64,000 nt of DNA from Nemophila menziesii (taxonomy: Eukaryota; Streptophyta; Magnoliopsida; Boraginales; Hydrophyllaceae): positions 76,846,224-76,910,223 of the forward strand of contig JARWIR010000002.1 in NCBI GenBank assembly GCA_029959085.1, given 5' to 3'. Positions 33,243 through 44,639 of this stretch are shown here, piece by piece. The notes under the pieces are model-generated. The model saw only the letters and a list, made by a program, of their open reading frames with translations, searched no databases and was not told the origin of the DNA. The first letter of the stretch is position 1. Every line of letters starts with the position of its first letter. The position numbers and the translations under genes are program-made.

Positions 33243-35999
33243 TTATAATGATATCCATAACATATTGTCGTTAATCAAATCAAGTAAATAAATAAATTAA
33301 TAATTTATTTCCAATCAAATTACTACAGGCCATGAATGGTATGTTGGTGGTATAAATTTAAATGATATATATATATATATATATCATTATTTTTACAAAT
33401 TATACATATTAAAAATTATTCGCAAAAATATATTATTTGAAACTTGAAATTTCAAAATATCTTTGACATTCTAACACATGTTATCTCATTATCCAAACAA
33501 AGCAATAACAGGTTTTCTTAATTATCAAATATATGATATTTGATTATTATTGATTTAAGGTAAATTATTATTAAAATAAGGCAATTACTATAACTATTCT
33601 TGAAGGTGTTGATATTGACCTTAAAAGTTATGTCTAATATAAATGACATGATAGCATAATACATCACTAAATTTTTCCACCAAAAAAACCTGACAAAATT
33701 TTTCCACTAAAAATTTACTGGCCAACTTTTTTCCCACCAAATTTTTTCACCACCAAACAAAATTTCCACTAAAATTTATGTGTTGTTATTTGGTGGGAAA
33801 AATCCCACCAAATTATATTAGGAGGTCTATGTTGTTTGAAAGATAAAAATCTCACCGATTTTGGTCTATTTTGTTATTTTTTACCGAATTACTTTTATGT
33901 TTATATATTAGGGTTCGTATTGTTGTTCGGTTAATCAAATCCCACCAAACTATATTTGGAGGTTTATGTTGTTGTTTGGTAGGAAAAATCCCACTAAATT
34001 ATTTTTGAAAGTTTATTTTGTTCGATCATATTTTATAATAAGAATAACAAAACTATAAGTATAACAAGAGGTATAAAATGATTATCACTTTATAACACAC
34101 AACCTAATTATACATTTCTAATTAAGAGCTCTTACTAGAGAGCAATATGTGTAACCACTAAAGAAATAGAAGTTTACAAAAGGATGATAATAGAAAAACA
34201 AAGAAAGATGGTGAAAGAAGGTCATTTGTAGCTCACACAATTCATCTCTAGCGATATTTAAACCATTTGACACTCTAGTGATTATTATCTTTGAATTTTG
34301 AAAAAAAGACTCATATCTTTATCACATAAATTTACAAACCTGCACAAATTTATCAAAAACTAAATTTAATGGTACCAAAGCTTTCAACAATTAACTTGAA
34401 AAGTTAGACCCAGTGCATTATTGTATGAATTAAGGAAATAAGGAGGCGCACATCATTTATTGATAAGAGTAAGAATCTAATATATGTAATGGTTGCAACA
34501 CCTAAAATTTCAAGGGTACCTCTCCATTATATATACAAGTCAGGATCTCAATATTATATATAGATATATAAATATCATCACTGCCTCTTAACCTTTCTTA
34601 TATATTAATGAACCCAGAGATAGTATTATAAAGTAGCAGCAACATCAACATCAATAACATAAAAACATCATTCATAAGAGCAATAAACATCATTCAACTA
34701 TTCTGCTTTCATTTTTCTTTTCTTCTTCATCTTTTCTTTTTTTGAACAATCAACATTTTGTGAAACATTAGTTTCATTTTGTGAAACAGTAACTTAAATT
34801 GTAGTCTCACAAACTTTCTGACCTCATAAAGATTAAGAAATAACATGAGTAATACCTAAATGGATATGAGTAATCAGCTACTGTATCCAAATAGCATTCT
34901 CAAATTGTAATAAAGTGGATGATTCAGAGGTATCAATAAATTTAATTTCAACTAAGAGTTGTAATGCAAAAATTGAGCTGCATATAATCTATTCAACTGG
35001 ATAATTTTCCCAAATTGATAGGTAGCAAACTTAGATTATATCGTTATAATCCACCACATTCTAATCATTCTAATCATTTAAGAACAGATTATTAGTATAA
35101 TTAGAGTCGTATTAACATCAATTGCAAATCAAACCCTAGAAATATAAAAAGGATAAAAATGAAGAAACAAACTGATACTTGTCTTTGATTTCGTTGAGAC
35201 GCACACCAAAGGTTCTCGATTTCATATCGTCATTGGGAGATTTTCGCTATTGATGTGTTATAATTCAAAAGTATTGAAAGTTTATTGGAAAGACGCTTCG
35301 ATTGAGATTTTTTACGGTGGTTATAGAACTAATCGGCGGCGGCGTTGATTGAGGTGTCTTGGTTGTGATTTGTGTGGTGACTTGGTCAGGATTCAGGCGG
35401 TACTGGTGGAGAAGCAGATTGACGTGGCGTGGAGATGAGATTTGAAGTTTTCCGAGATGAGACTTGGATTTTGGCGATTGAAAATAACGAATTTAGCATA
35501 TAAAACCATTGCTAAAAGCCGAAAATATGGTGGTCGCTGTGGTGGTGTCGTGTATGGCTGCGGAGGCGACGATCCGAGTTTTGAAGTGTGGGGCCGTGAG
35601 AGTGGGCTTATTACGGGGAGAAGAGAGAATGTGCAGTGAGTTATGTGTTATATTAAAATTAAAATAGGGGTATATTGGGTACATATATTTTTTTAGGACT
35701 TTTATAGACAATGTTATATGAGGGGATGAGAGAGGGATATTATTGTTAGATTTGGGGGGCAAATGCTAATGATTCCTATTACAATTATAATTAAATAATT
35801 ATATTTTTATTTTATTTAAATTTTTATCTATACTAATTTAATTTTAATGTACTTAATTATTAATTATATACAAATTATATTTTTTATACATAAAATATAT
35901 TTAATTTAATATAATATAATTTCAAGTTATTTTTAATATAATATTTTATTTATGTTTTAATGTAAAAACTAATCACAACTTCACCCTAACATATCATCA
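33243..35999. other. AT-rich intergenic DNA with a short hairpin repeat
   Basis: A (TA)n tract lies at 33365-33384. A perfect hairpin ATTTGGTGGGA-AAAA-TCCCACCAAAT is at 33788-33813, with degenerate relatives down to about 34010. The stretch 35170-35640 is richer in GC (gttgattgaggtgtcttggttgtg...) and could be a gene or promoter relic, but I recognise no product; the frame at 35442-35639 is not supported. Confidence 0.4.
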
Positions 36000-36049
36000 C
36001 CATCTACGACCATAGTTGTCGGACCACCACCGCCGTGCCGAATCACCAT

Positions 36050-36777
36050 AGCATACTAAGAGGACCTTATATGCAATTTTAGCATAACAAGAGGACCTGA
36101 AACCAAGTTTAGCATAATATTGGGAATTTTAGTGCAATTTTGGCATAATTTATAAACTTCAGTGCAACTTTTGCATAATATAGAGCATACAATACAATTT
36201 CGCATAATAAATGGACATACATTTCAATTTACACAACAAATAGGGAGACTGTATTTCTCACATAATGAGGCGACCTTAAGTGCAATTCTATCATAAGAGA
36301 GGGAACCTTAATGCAATTTTAGTATAATATAGGGACAAACACTTTAAGTTTAGCTAAATATAAGGAACTTAAGTGCAATTTTTACATAGTTATGGACCTA
36401 CATTGTAATTTTGCATTATATATGGACCTAAGTACACTTTTTGTATACTTAAGTGTAATTTTTACATAGTTAGGGACCTACATTGTAATTTTGCATTATA
36501 TATGGACCTTAAGTACACTTTTAGTATAATAAGGAGATAATGTGCAATGTAATCATAATATATGGACTTTAGTGCAATTTTATCATAATGTAGGAACCTA
36601 AAATGCAATTTTACCATAACATCTGACCTATATTATATTGTACTATAAATCCTACATCGTGCAAAATAACCCTTATTTTATCATACAAGCAATAAAACCA
36701 ATCAAAGTCTACAAAGATAATTTTAAAAAGTAAGGGGTACGTATGCAAGGTTTTTTTTGTACATGCACTAAAAGTCC
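36050..36777 (-). repeat. Degenerate ~45-bp tandem repeat, inverted copy of the gcaaaattgca family
   Basis: About 14 imperfect units of the form 'ggacctaagtgcaattttagcataatata'. The same words in reverse complement form the arrays at 40828-40924 and 42582-42985, and occur in the repeats around 23260 and 30580. The hAT element at 36786 is inserted in the end of this array. Confidence 0.65.
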
Positions 36778-36785
36778 CTATATAT
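36778..36785. repeat. hAT target duplication, left copy (CTATATAT)
   Basis: Eight base pairs, identical to 40820-40827. Confidence 0.85.
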
Positions 36786-37726
36786 TAGGACTGCACAGGT
36801 TTGACCCAAAACCCGCGCATCCGAGCTACCCGACCCAATCCTACCCGAAGTAAACCGAACCGAAGTCATATCCGATCCGCTAGGGTTTTTTTATATTTTT
36901 TTTTACATTTTGGATCGGATACCGGATTGGGCTGAGCCCAAATCTCGGATATCCAATCCGATCCGATAAATTGGGCCAGACTCTAATTTTTTTTTTTTTT
37001 TTATATAACCCCACAATAAGTCCAAAATGTGGACTTAGCTGAAACAAAAGATATGGCCTTTGGCCTTTTAATCCCGTGAAAGGTCAAGCGTACTTTGTAC
37101 GCCACTCTCATTCTCATTCTCTCTCTCAAAAGTGGTCTGACCTCTGATTTTCTCCATCTCTCTCTCACGTAAACCCTAAGCCATAGCCTCCAACATGTCT
37201 CTTCTTCTCCATTTCAGTCTAATCCCGCCGGTAAAACAGGGCGGGAGAGTAAGCCGCATTAAATACCCTCACCTAAATAAGTGGGTCGCATTTATTATCC
37301 TTCTGATTGCTCTGTTCAATAGCTACCGTGGTTGATATACTAAACCATGGTTTAGGTGTTGTGGGGTTTAGTTGCTTGGATACTGATTAAAATGGAGGTT
37401 AGAAGAGGCCTATAAAAGGCTCGACTATGGTTATGTAATTTCAAAAACCCCTTTTCAGGTAATTTTTAATTTGAAACCCTAATATTTGATTTTATTTAAT
37501 ACGCTGGTTTTGTAAATCGATTCATTATTCTCTGAGTTAGTTCTGATTTTTGAATGTTGTTTTATTTCATGAATTCGTAAATACGAGGAGGAATATGAGT
37601 TTGGTTGCTTAATCCTTTGATTTATAATACAATTTCAGGTAAATAATACTAGAATATTTATTTTTTCAGTTACAAATTGATTCATGTTTACTTTCTAATA
37701 TGTTGTTGTTTCTGTGTTGCAGATTT

Positions 37727-39914
37727 ATGATGGACACTGATATTGAGAAGCAGTTAGAAACTGAACTTACACCTCCAACTCAAACTCAAAATCAAACTCA
37801 GGGTACATCTCCTAACCCTACACATCCACCCCCATCAGGTAACAAACCACCAGTAGCTAAGAAAACCAAAATCATAGATGATTGTTGGACTGTCTTTGAA
37901 CCATACTTTGATGAATTAAATGTTAGGAGAGGGATGTGTAAATATTGTGAAGTAACTTATGCAGCAGATTCTAAAAGACATGGTACTTCTAATATGCTAA
38001 ATCATGTTAATCATAGGAGATGTAAAAAATATCCTTTCTATCCTCCTCCTGAGGATGGTCAAACTGAACTTATGTTTTCAAAAAATGTGGGTGTTGTGAC
38101 TTATACTTTTTCTGTTGAAGAATGTACCAAAGCCTTAGCTGAAATGGTAATTCTAGATGAGTTGTCCTTTAGGTTTGTGGAGGGCATTGGTTTTAAACGT
38201 TTCTGTAATGTTATGCAACCTAAATATGTGAAAATACCCTCTAGGATGACAATTATGAGGAAATGTATGTCCCTTTATGCCGAGGAAAAGATTAAGTTAA
38301 AAAAAGTAATGAAGGGTTTGCGAATTAGTATGACCACTGATTGTTGGACTTCAAACCAAAATTTAAATTATATGTGTTTAACAGCACATTTTATAGACTC
38401 GGAATGGAAATTACAAAAAAGGATTATAGGATTTTGTATGGTAGAGGATCATAAAGGCGAAACCATAGGTAAAGTTGTTGAAACTATTCTTAGGGATTGG
38501 GAACTTGATTCTTATTTAACATTAACAGTTGATAATGCCTCTTCTAACACTGTTACGATTAAGTACTTGATTAAAGCCTCAGGAACTAAACCAAAAACCA
38601 TCTTGAATCATGAATTTCTCCATGTGAGGTGTTGCGCTCATATATTGAATTTGATTGTGCGAGAAGGTATGCTTGAATTAGATTACTCAATTAAAAATAT
38701 TCGTGAGGCCGTGAGGTATGTAAGGTCTTCTCCAGCTCGTACTACTTCATTCAAAGATACTATGCACACTTGTAGTATTAAGTCTAAGGCCCTTTTAAGT
38801 CTTGATGTGCCCACTAGATGGAACTCCACTTACAAAATGCTTGAATCTGCTATTAAGTTTGAGACTGTGTTTGATTTGATGAGTGAACATGATGAAAATT
38901 ATAAGACATTCTTTACTTCTGAATCTTTTAGACCCTTACCTACCTTTATTGATTGGCAAAATGCTTGTTGCTTTGTTGAGTTTCTGAAATTGTTTTATGA
39001 CTCCACAAAAAAGTTTTCTGGAACTTTATTTGTTACTACAAATCTTTTCTTTGATGAAATTGTTATTATATGGGAGAAAATTGAAGAGTTATGCAACTCT
39101 GATAATGAGGTTTTAAAAGCGATGGCTTTAAAAATGAAGACTAAGTTTCTGAAATATTGGGGAATAAAAAGTATAAACATACTACTGTATGTTGCAGTTG
39201 TACTAGATCCTAGGAAGAAATTGCAGTATTTGACTTGTTACTTCAGTTTTATGTATACTCCTACACAGGCTACTCAATTACTTGCAAAGGTTAGTGATGC
39301 ATTAACAAGGATTTTTGCAGTTTATAATGATACAGCTGCTCCTAGTACTGGTACTTCAACCAGTTCTGGTCCTGAAGTGGCTACAAATCAGTCATTGCTT
39401 GGGTGTAGGTTCCAATCCTTTATGGCTGAAAAAAATAGTTCAAAAGGGAATGAACTTGAAAGGTATCTTAAGGAAGATGTTGAGGAAATGACACATTCAT
39501 TTGATATTCTTACTTGGTGGAAATCAAATACTATGAGGTTTAAGTGCTTGTCTGAAATGGCAAGGCATGTATTGGCTGTCCCTGTTTCAACAGTTGCATC
39601 AGAATCTGCCTTTTCCACAAGTGGAAGGGTTCTTGATCAGTTTAGAAGCTCTTTATCTCCTTCAACAGTTGAGGCTCTGATTTGTACACAAAATTGGTTA
39701 AAGTATTCACTACCTATTGATCTTAATTGCTCTAAAGATTTAGTTGAACATTTGGAAGCTGAATTAGGTAATAAACTGTTTTTTGTTACCTGGAAATTTA
39801 TTTTAAATGTTAGTCCCTAACTAACTAGTATATTATTTCATCTATTTTGCAGGTTATGCAGGCTTGGATGAGTTAAGTGTGACTTCAATAGAGTCCACTA
39901 CAACTGATTTGTAG
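37727..39914 (+). CDS. hAT transposase, BED zinc finger type (RICESLEEPER-like)
   Basis: Two coding exons, 37727-39767 and 39853-39914, give 700 residues; splicing replaces the run-on end with ELGYAGLDELSVT...TDL. Start MMDTDIEKQ lies just after the acceptor 'tgttgcag'. The first ~50 residues are Gln/Thr/Pro-rich. A BED zinc finger follows at ~55-105 (WTVFEPYF ... CKYCEVTY ... HVNHRRC). The RNase H-like core shows MTTDCWTSNQNLNYMCLTAHF (first Asp, ~213) and LTVDNASSN (second Asp, ~265), then RCCAHILNLIV and VPTRWNSTY, all standard hAT motifs; the third acid was not assigned. The C-terminal dimerisation domain is at ~585-665 (DILTWWKSN ... LAVPVSTVASESAFSTSGRVLDQFRSSL). Length and motifs match plant autonomous hATs. 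It should cut and paste its own element and related deletion derivatives. Confidence 0.92.
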
Positions 39915-40819
39915 CCCATAACCTAAGGTATAAAGGCTATCTATTTTAATCCACAACCTACTGTATTTTACATTACAATATTGACTTTGCATCTCCCATT
40001 CAAATCCAATTGTAGATGATTACTTAATACATAATACATATTGAAATTAACTTGTATGATACAATTGTACAACAAAGGATTGAATGGTTGAGTTGGCAAC
40101 AATATTTGATGTGTTTATGGTTAATTGCGAGATTAAATAACTGTCCCTTGTCCCTAAGTTTTAAATGGCCAATGATGAAAGTAATCTGAGGCTAATTCTA
40201 ATGATCCTCTCCTCCTTTGTATTTTGTAGTGACAATTTGCAGGAAATATAACACTTTTGGGCTTTTGGATGCAAACATTTCAAGGATATGCACCCAATTC
40301 TGTACAAGTATGCTACTTTGCACAGGAGAGGTTGCAATTTTGATATTTCACATTACCTACTATGAATCTTGAAATGTATTGTAATCACTATAAAGTTAAG
40401 CTTGGTTGTAAATTGTAATTCATTTGAGTTACTTGTTTCAGAATTTGTGATTCATTTGAGTTGTAATTGAGACTATAGACTTGTAATTGCTTTGGTTTTG
40501 GTTTGTACTTTGTATTATTGGTTCTGCAGATTGTCATTTTTTGAACCTTACTATATTTGGTAAGGTTATATTTTGAGAAAGTTACTACAAATGGAAAATT
40601 TAACTTTGAATTGGAGATTTTTTTTTATTTTTGCTTGTTGACTTTTTATTGACCAAAATCCGAACCCAACCCAAATCCGACCCAAACCGAAATGACCCAA
40701 CCCGTAATATCTAATTAAAATTTATAGGGTTAGGGTTTTAATTATGCAAATCCGAGTAACTCGGATTGGGTAAAGGGTTTAGCACTTCGGGTCGGTTAAC
40801 CGACCCGTGTGCACCCCTA
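39915..40819. other. 3' untranslated and subterminal part of the hAT element
   Basis: No ORF. The last 150 bp contain the repeated 'ccgaacccaacccaaatccgacccaaaccg' words and the right TIR. Part of this region (39890-39945) is similar to 46175-46215 in the deletion derivative. Confidence 0.7.
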
Positions 40820-40827
40820 CTATATAT

Positions 40828-40924
40828 TATGCAAAACAAATAACACTATAGGTATCTTTATTAAATATTTTGAGTTTATTTCACTACAAGTCCTATATTA
40901 TGCTAAATAATCTATATTTTATCA
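40828..40924 (+). repeat. gcaaaattgca-family repeat, left piece
   Basis: 'tattatgcaaaacaaataacactatagg' and 'caagtcctatattatgctaaata' words. Separated from 42582-42985 by the MULE-like insertion. Confidence 0.5.
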
Positions 40925-40933
40925 TAGAAACAA

Positions 40934-42572
40934 GAGAAAATGCCACTTAGGGTCTTGAACACACTTCCCTTTTCGAGATAGCACCCCCACGAGGAGTCTC
41001 TTCTTACTAAAGACCTCAAAAAGTATTTAACACATGAAACCCAAAACCCCAATTACTTTACTACCCTCTTTTATTTTTTATTCCCTATATATATACTAAA
41101 TATAACATTTCTAAATCATAAATCATTTCTAAACAAAATCCTAGAAACCCTTCTCCCTCCTCTCAACACCCACCGTCACCACCAAAATGGCCACAACCTC
41201 CATGGCCACCCCACCAACACCACACCAGAAACTAAACAACCACCATCACCATAATACGAACACCACCACCACCATAACACCACAACCACCACCGCAAATA
41301 GATCGGAGTAGCCACGAACAGAAATGATAGCCACAAACAGAAATGATAGTCACGAACAGAAATGATAGCCACTTCAAATGGTCCTCTTCTCCGGTGGCAA
41401 GAAGCTTGAAGAATCCACCATAGCACCACCACCTCCCTCCTCTCTCATAGATCTCGCCTCCATCCGTGGAGCTTCGTTGATGGTGTTCTCGAACAGACCT
41501 CCTTAGGCTTCACTGGAGTTGCAGGCGTGAAGAAGACTGCACCGCGAACAGAGTGGCACAAGGTGCTGCCGGAAAAGAAGAAGAAGCTGCTCGATCTGTT
41601 GCCTCGCGCGCAGGATCTTCATTTGCAGTCATGGCTGCTCCGGTTCTGCAACTCCTTTTCGTTGATGCTGCTCTTCTTCCTCTTTAATATTCTCGTGCAG
41701 CTCCGTTTCGTTGCTGTTGTTCTTCGCCGAGCTCCGGTGGTGGTGTTATTCGCCGAGATCCAATGGTGTTTAGGTAGTGGTGTTATTCGAAGACCTCCAA
41801 TGGTGTTGCTGCTGCTTTTTAAATCGATGGTGGTTAGGTGGCTACAATGGATGAAGCAGCTTGGTTGGACGGAGACAGTTTCCATGGTGGTGGTGCTCGA
41901 CGAGAAGGCTGTTTCCATGGTGGTGGTGCTCGTCGACGAGAAGAAGGATGTTTTTTTTTCATTTCAGATCTAGATCTGGTTTGACCAGATCTGGTCAAAC
42001 AAAATAGTAATTAATTTATCATTTTTTAATTGTATATTGATTTGTAATTATTTAAAAATGTGTAATAAAGGTGAATAAAAGTTTTTTTTTGACTATTTAT
42101 GCTTTGTTTTTTAATAATACTCATCAATTTGACTGAGCACTCATCAATTTACTGAGTACTCATCATATTTATCAGAGTACTCATCAAATTATCCGGAGTA
42201 CTCATTAAAATTATCCGGACCACTCTTCAAAATATATAGAGTACTCATTAAAATATATAGAGTATTCAGCAAATTTATAGAGTACTCTCAGTTTTTCCAA
42301 TACTCATCAATTTTATCCGATACTCTATGTTTTTTCCGGTGACCGGTGACTGGTGGTCGGTGGTCGGTGGTAGGTGGTGGGAGGTTGGAGGTAGGTGGGT
42401 AGTGGTAGGTAGTGGAGAGAGAAATAGTGACATCACACTTTTTTGTCTTTTAGTGGTAGTAAGGGTAGGAAAGACTATTGTACAAAATGAGGTCCCTAAG
42501 AAGAACAGTTTTTTAGACTATACTCTATAGAGAAGAATGATTGTTTCCAAGACCTTATATATAATTCATCCT
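40934..42572. mobile_element. MULE-D: non-autonomous Mutator-like element, possible Pack-MULE
   Basis: Perfect 9-bp duplications TAGAAACAA at 40925-40933 and 42573-42581 bound 1,639 bp. TIR similarity is weak (agggtcttgaacaca on the left against aaggtcttggaaaca on the right read inward, then loosely matched further in), so it is old or of a divergent type. The interior at 41150-41980 is GC-rich compared with all surroundings, which fits captured host DNA. The class call rests mainly on duplication length. Confidence 0.55.
41527..41973 (+). other. 148-codon frame in the GC-rich interior of MULE-D, unrecognised
   Basis: An open frame on the plus strand with Leu/Val-rich, low-complexity product (repeated SMVVVLDEK near the end, from a duplicated 'tttccatggtggtggtgctcg' at 41879 and 41909). 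The opposite strand is also partly open. No domain recognised. It may reflect captured exon DNA or just GC bias; protein-coding status is doubtful. Confidence 0.2.
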
Positions 42573-42581
42573 AGAAACAAC

Positions 42582-42985
42582 CAAATCAATTAAAGCCTAA
42601 AGTAATAAAGTTACTATATTATGCAAAAATTGCACTTAAGGTCCTATATTACACAAAAATTACACTGAAGGTCATATATATATATTAGGTCCTATATTAT
42701 GCGAAATATTATACTAAAGATCCCTATATTATATATATATCACACCAGTGTAATTAAACGATCTATATGATGCGAATATTATATCAAAGGCCGATATACA
42801 ATTTTTCTACTTATTTACACTATAGGTCCCTATATAATACAAAAAAAATAATTTTTGCAAAATTGTATTAAAGATCCTAAATTATGCTAAAAATGCCCTA
42901 AAGGTCATGTATTAGGTCGTATATTATGCAAAAATTGCATTAAAGGTATTTATAATATAGATATATCACACAAGTGCAATTAAAA
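42582..42985 (+). repeat. gcaaaattgca-family degenerate tandem repeat, right piece
   Basis: About nine units of 'ctatattatgcaaaaattgcacttaaggtc', the reverse complement of the units at 36050-36777. Confidence 0.6.
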
Positions 42986-43577
42986 ATAAATTGAATTCTA
43001 AAACACAATAAAAAATAATGAGATTTTTAACATAAATATGATAAACAAATGCAATTAAATATAATTAAATAACAAAAAAATATGCAATTAAACATAAAAT
43101 TTCAAATTCTTACCTTAAATTGGGTGCTCCGGTAGTCTATTCGTGCTGAGTTGTAGTAGTGTAACAGTTATGTATCCTTGGTGTGTTGCGATGGTGATCG
43201 ATTAATACTTAGCACGGCAGTGCTGCTAGTGGTCAGAAATTAGGTTTAGGATTAAGGTTTTAATGTAGGTGTTATAACCCTTACACCTTTAACAACTACA
43301 TATATGATCACTTGAAATATAAAAATTGGTCGCAAAATGTTATTTAAGCAATTCTCATTTTTAGTTTTCGCGACCGTACATGTGTAATTGCAAAAGATAT
43401 TTTTTTAATCTTTTGCAAATATTAGCTAGCAAGCACTATTTTTTTGTTGTTACATTTAACTTATCTTTTTAACGATGAAAACTCTATAATCGTATTTAGT
43501 GGCCAAAATCCATGATAAAACTTTGGATCTTGAATTTACCTTGTGAAATTTTATTTGATCAAATCTCATGGATCATG
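42986..43577. other. AT-rich DNA, nothing recognised
   Basis: A slightly GC-richer patch at 43118-43265 ('gggtgctccggtagtctattcgtgctgag') has no ORF. Confidence 0.35.
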
Positions 43578-43578
43578 C

Positions 43579-43628
<50 letters not shown>
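43579..43628. repeat. (TA)n microsatellite
   Basis: About 24 uninterrupted TA units. Confidence 0.95.
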
Positions 43629-43633
<5 letters not shown>

Positions 43634-43742
43634 AGTATCCTTTATATACATATTTTATTCGCAAAGAATTTTATATAAAATTTCTATATAAAAGTTAGAA
43701 TTTAAGATGAATTGATGTAGTAAACGTTTTTTTAATAAAAGT

Positions 43743-43994
43743 GGCTTCCTCCGTTACTTAAAATTTATCTATAAAATTGTAATTTCACAATAATTGCTGA
43801 TTTATAATACAAAGATATTTTTTTCTAAATTTGTTTACTACTATTTTCATTAAAACATCAAATTCTATATTTTTAATAAATATTTATGATTTCAAAATAA
43901 TTTATATAAAATATTTTAGTAGTAGAGAAATTAGTAATTATATTTTTTAATTTATGTAAAAAAGTAAGTGAATACTTATTTAATAATAGAGAAA

Positions 43995-44074
<80 letters not shown>

Positions 44075-44416
44075 CATATCCAAGTTAGAGAAACATAAAA
44101 TAATTTTTGAAATGATCATTTTGATCCATGATGATAGGATAATTATATTACTTTATAGAGTAGTAGATCATTTAAGACGTTTTCTTATGTCCATTATCAT
44201 GATTTAAACACCTTTTAAACCTTTTCTGCGTTGCCACTTTTACAAGCAATGGCCTTATAATGTGTACAAAGTTTTCTTTATTCCCTAAGGATGTCCTCTA
44301 TAATTTCTATAAATTTGTGAATCATATTCACTTGGATTCAACTAAAAATATTTTAGAGGACTGTCCCACTTTTTTAGAATGACTATTCATGAAAAAAGTG
44401 CATCGAGGGAGTAACT
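43743..44416. mobile_element. Possible Stowaway/mariner-like MITE pair of ends
   Basis: 'cttcctccgttacttaaaat' at 43745 and 'gtgcatcgagggagtaac' at 44399 resemble the CTCCCTCCGTCCC ends of Stowaway elements in inverted orientation. The interval contains the long (TA)n tract. TA duplications cannot be judged in this sequence. Weak. Confidence 0.25.
43998..44072. repeat. (TA)n microsatellite, long
   Basis: About 37 TA units. An ORF of repeated Tyr-Ile across it is an artefact. Confidence 0.95.
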
Positions 44417-44639
44417 AATACGCATAAATAGTCTATCGACCTAAAAGAAATTACTCCAATGGAGAATAAGTTTTTCTTTTTTTCTAACTGTTTAATAATA
44501 ACATTAGCATAATAAAGAGCAATGTTACAAAAAATCATTTGATACCACAAACATTCTTATTGAGAAGAATAAGTTGAGCTAATTGGGACAAAGAAGAATA
44601 CCTTCGGTCATTAAACAATGTGCCAATAAACTTTTGTTT

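Larger units (their letters stand above)
36786..40819 (+). mobile_element. Apparently intact autonomous hAT transposon
   Basis: 4,034 bp flanked by perfect 8-bp duplications. The short TIRs are TAGGACTGCACAGG and, at the right end read inward, TAGGGGTGCACACGG. Subterminal regions on both sides are rich in 'gacccgacccaa/ccgacccg' words, as usual for hAT elements. It carries one spliced transposase gene with no visible damage and a ~900-bp 5' leader that includes at least one intron acceptor (cttctgtgttgcag at about 37722). Confidence 0.9.

Noticed and set aside
35442..35639. 65-codon ORF in a GC-richer patch
   Set aside because: No domain, no conserved start context, and the opposite strand is open as well.
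43968..44207. 79-codon ORF rich in Tyr-Ile
   Set aside because: Produced by the (TA)n microsatellite.
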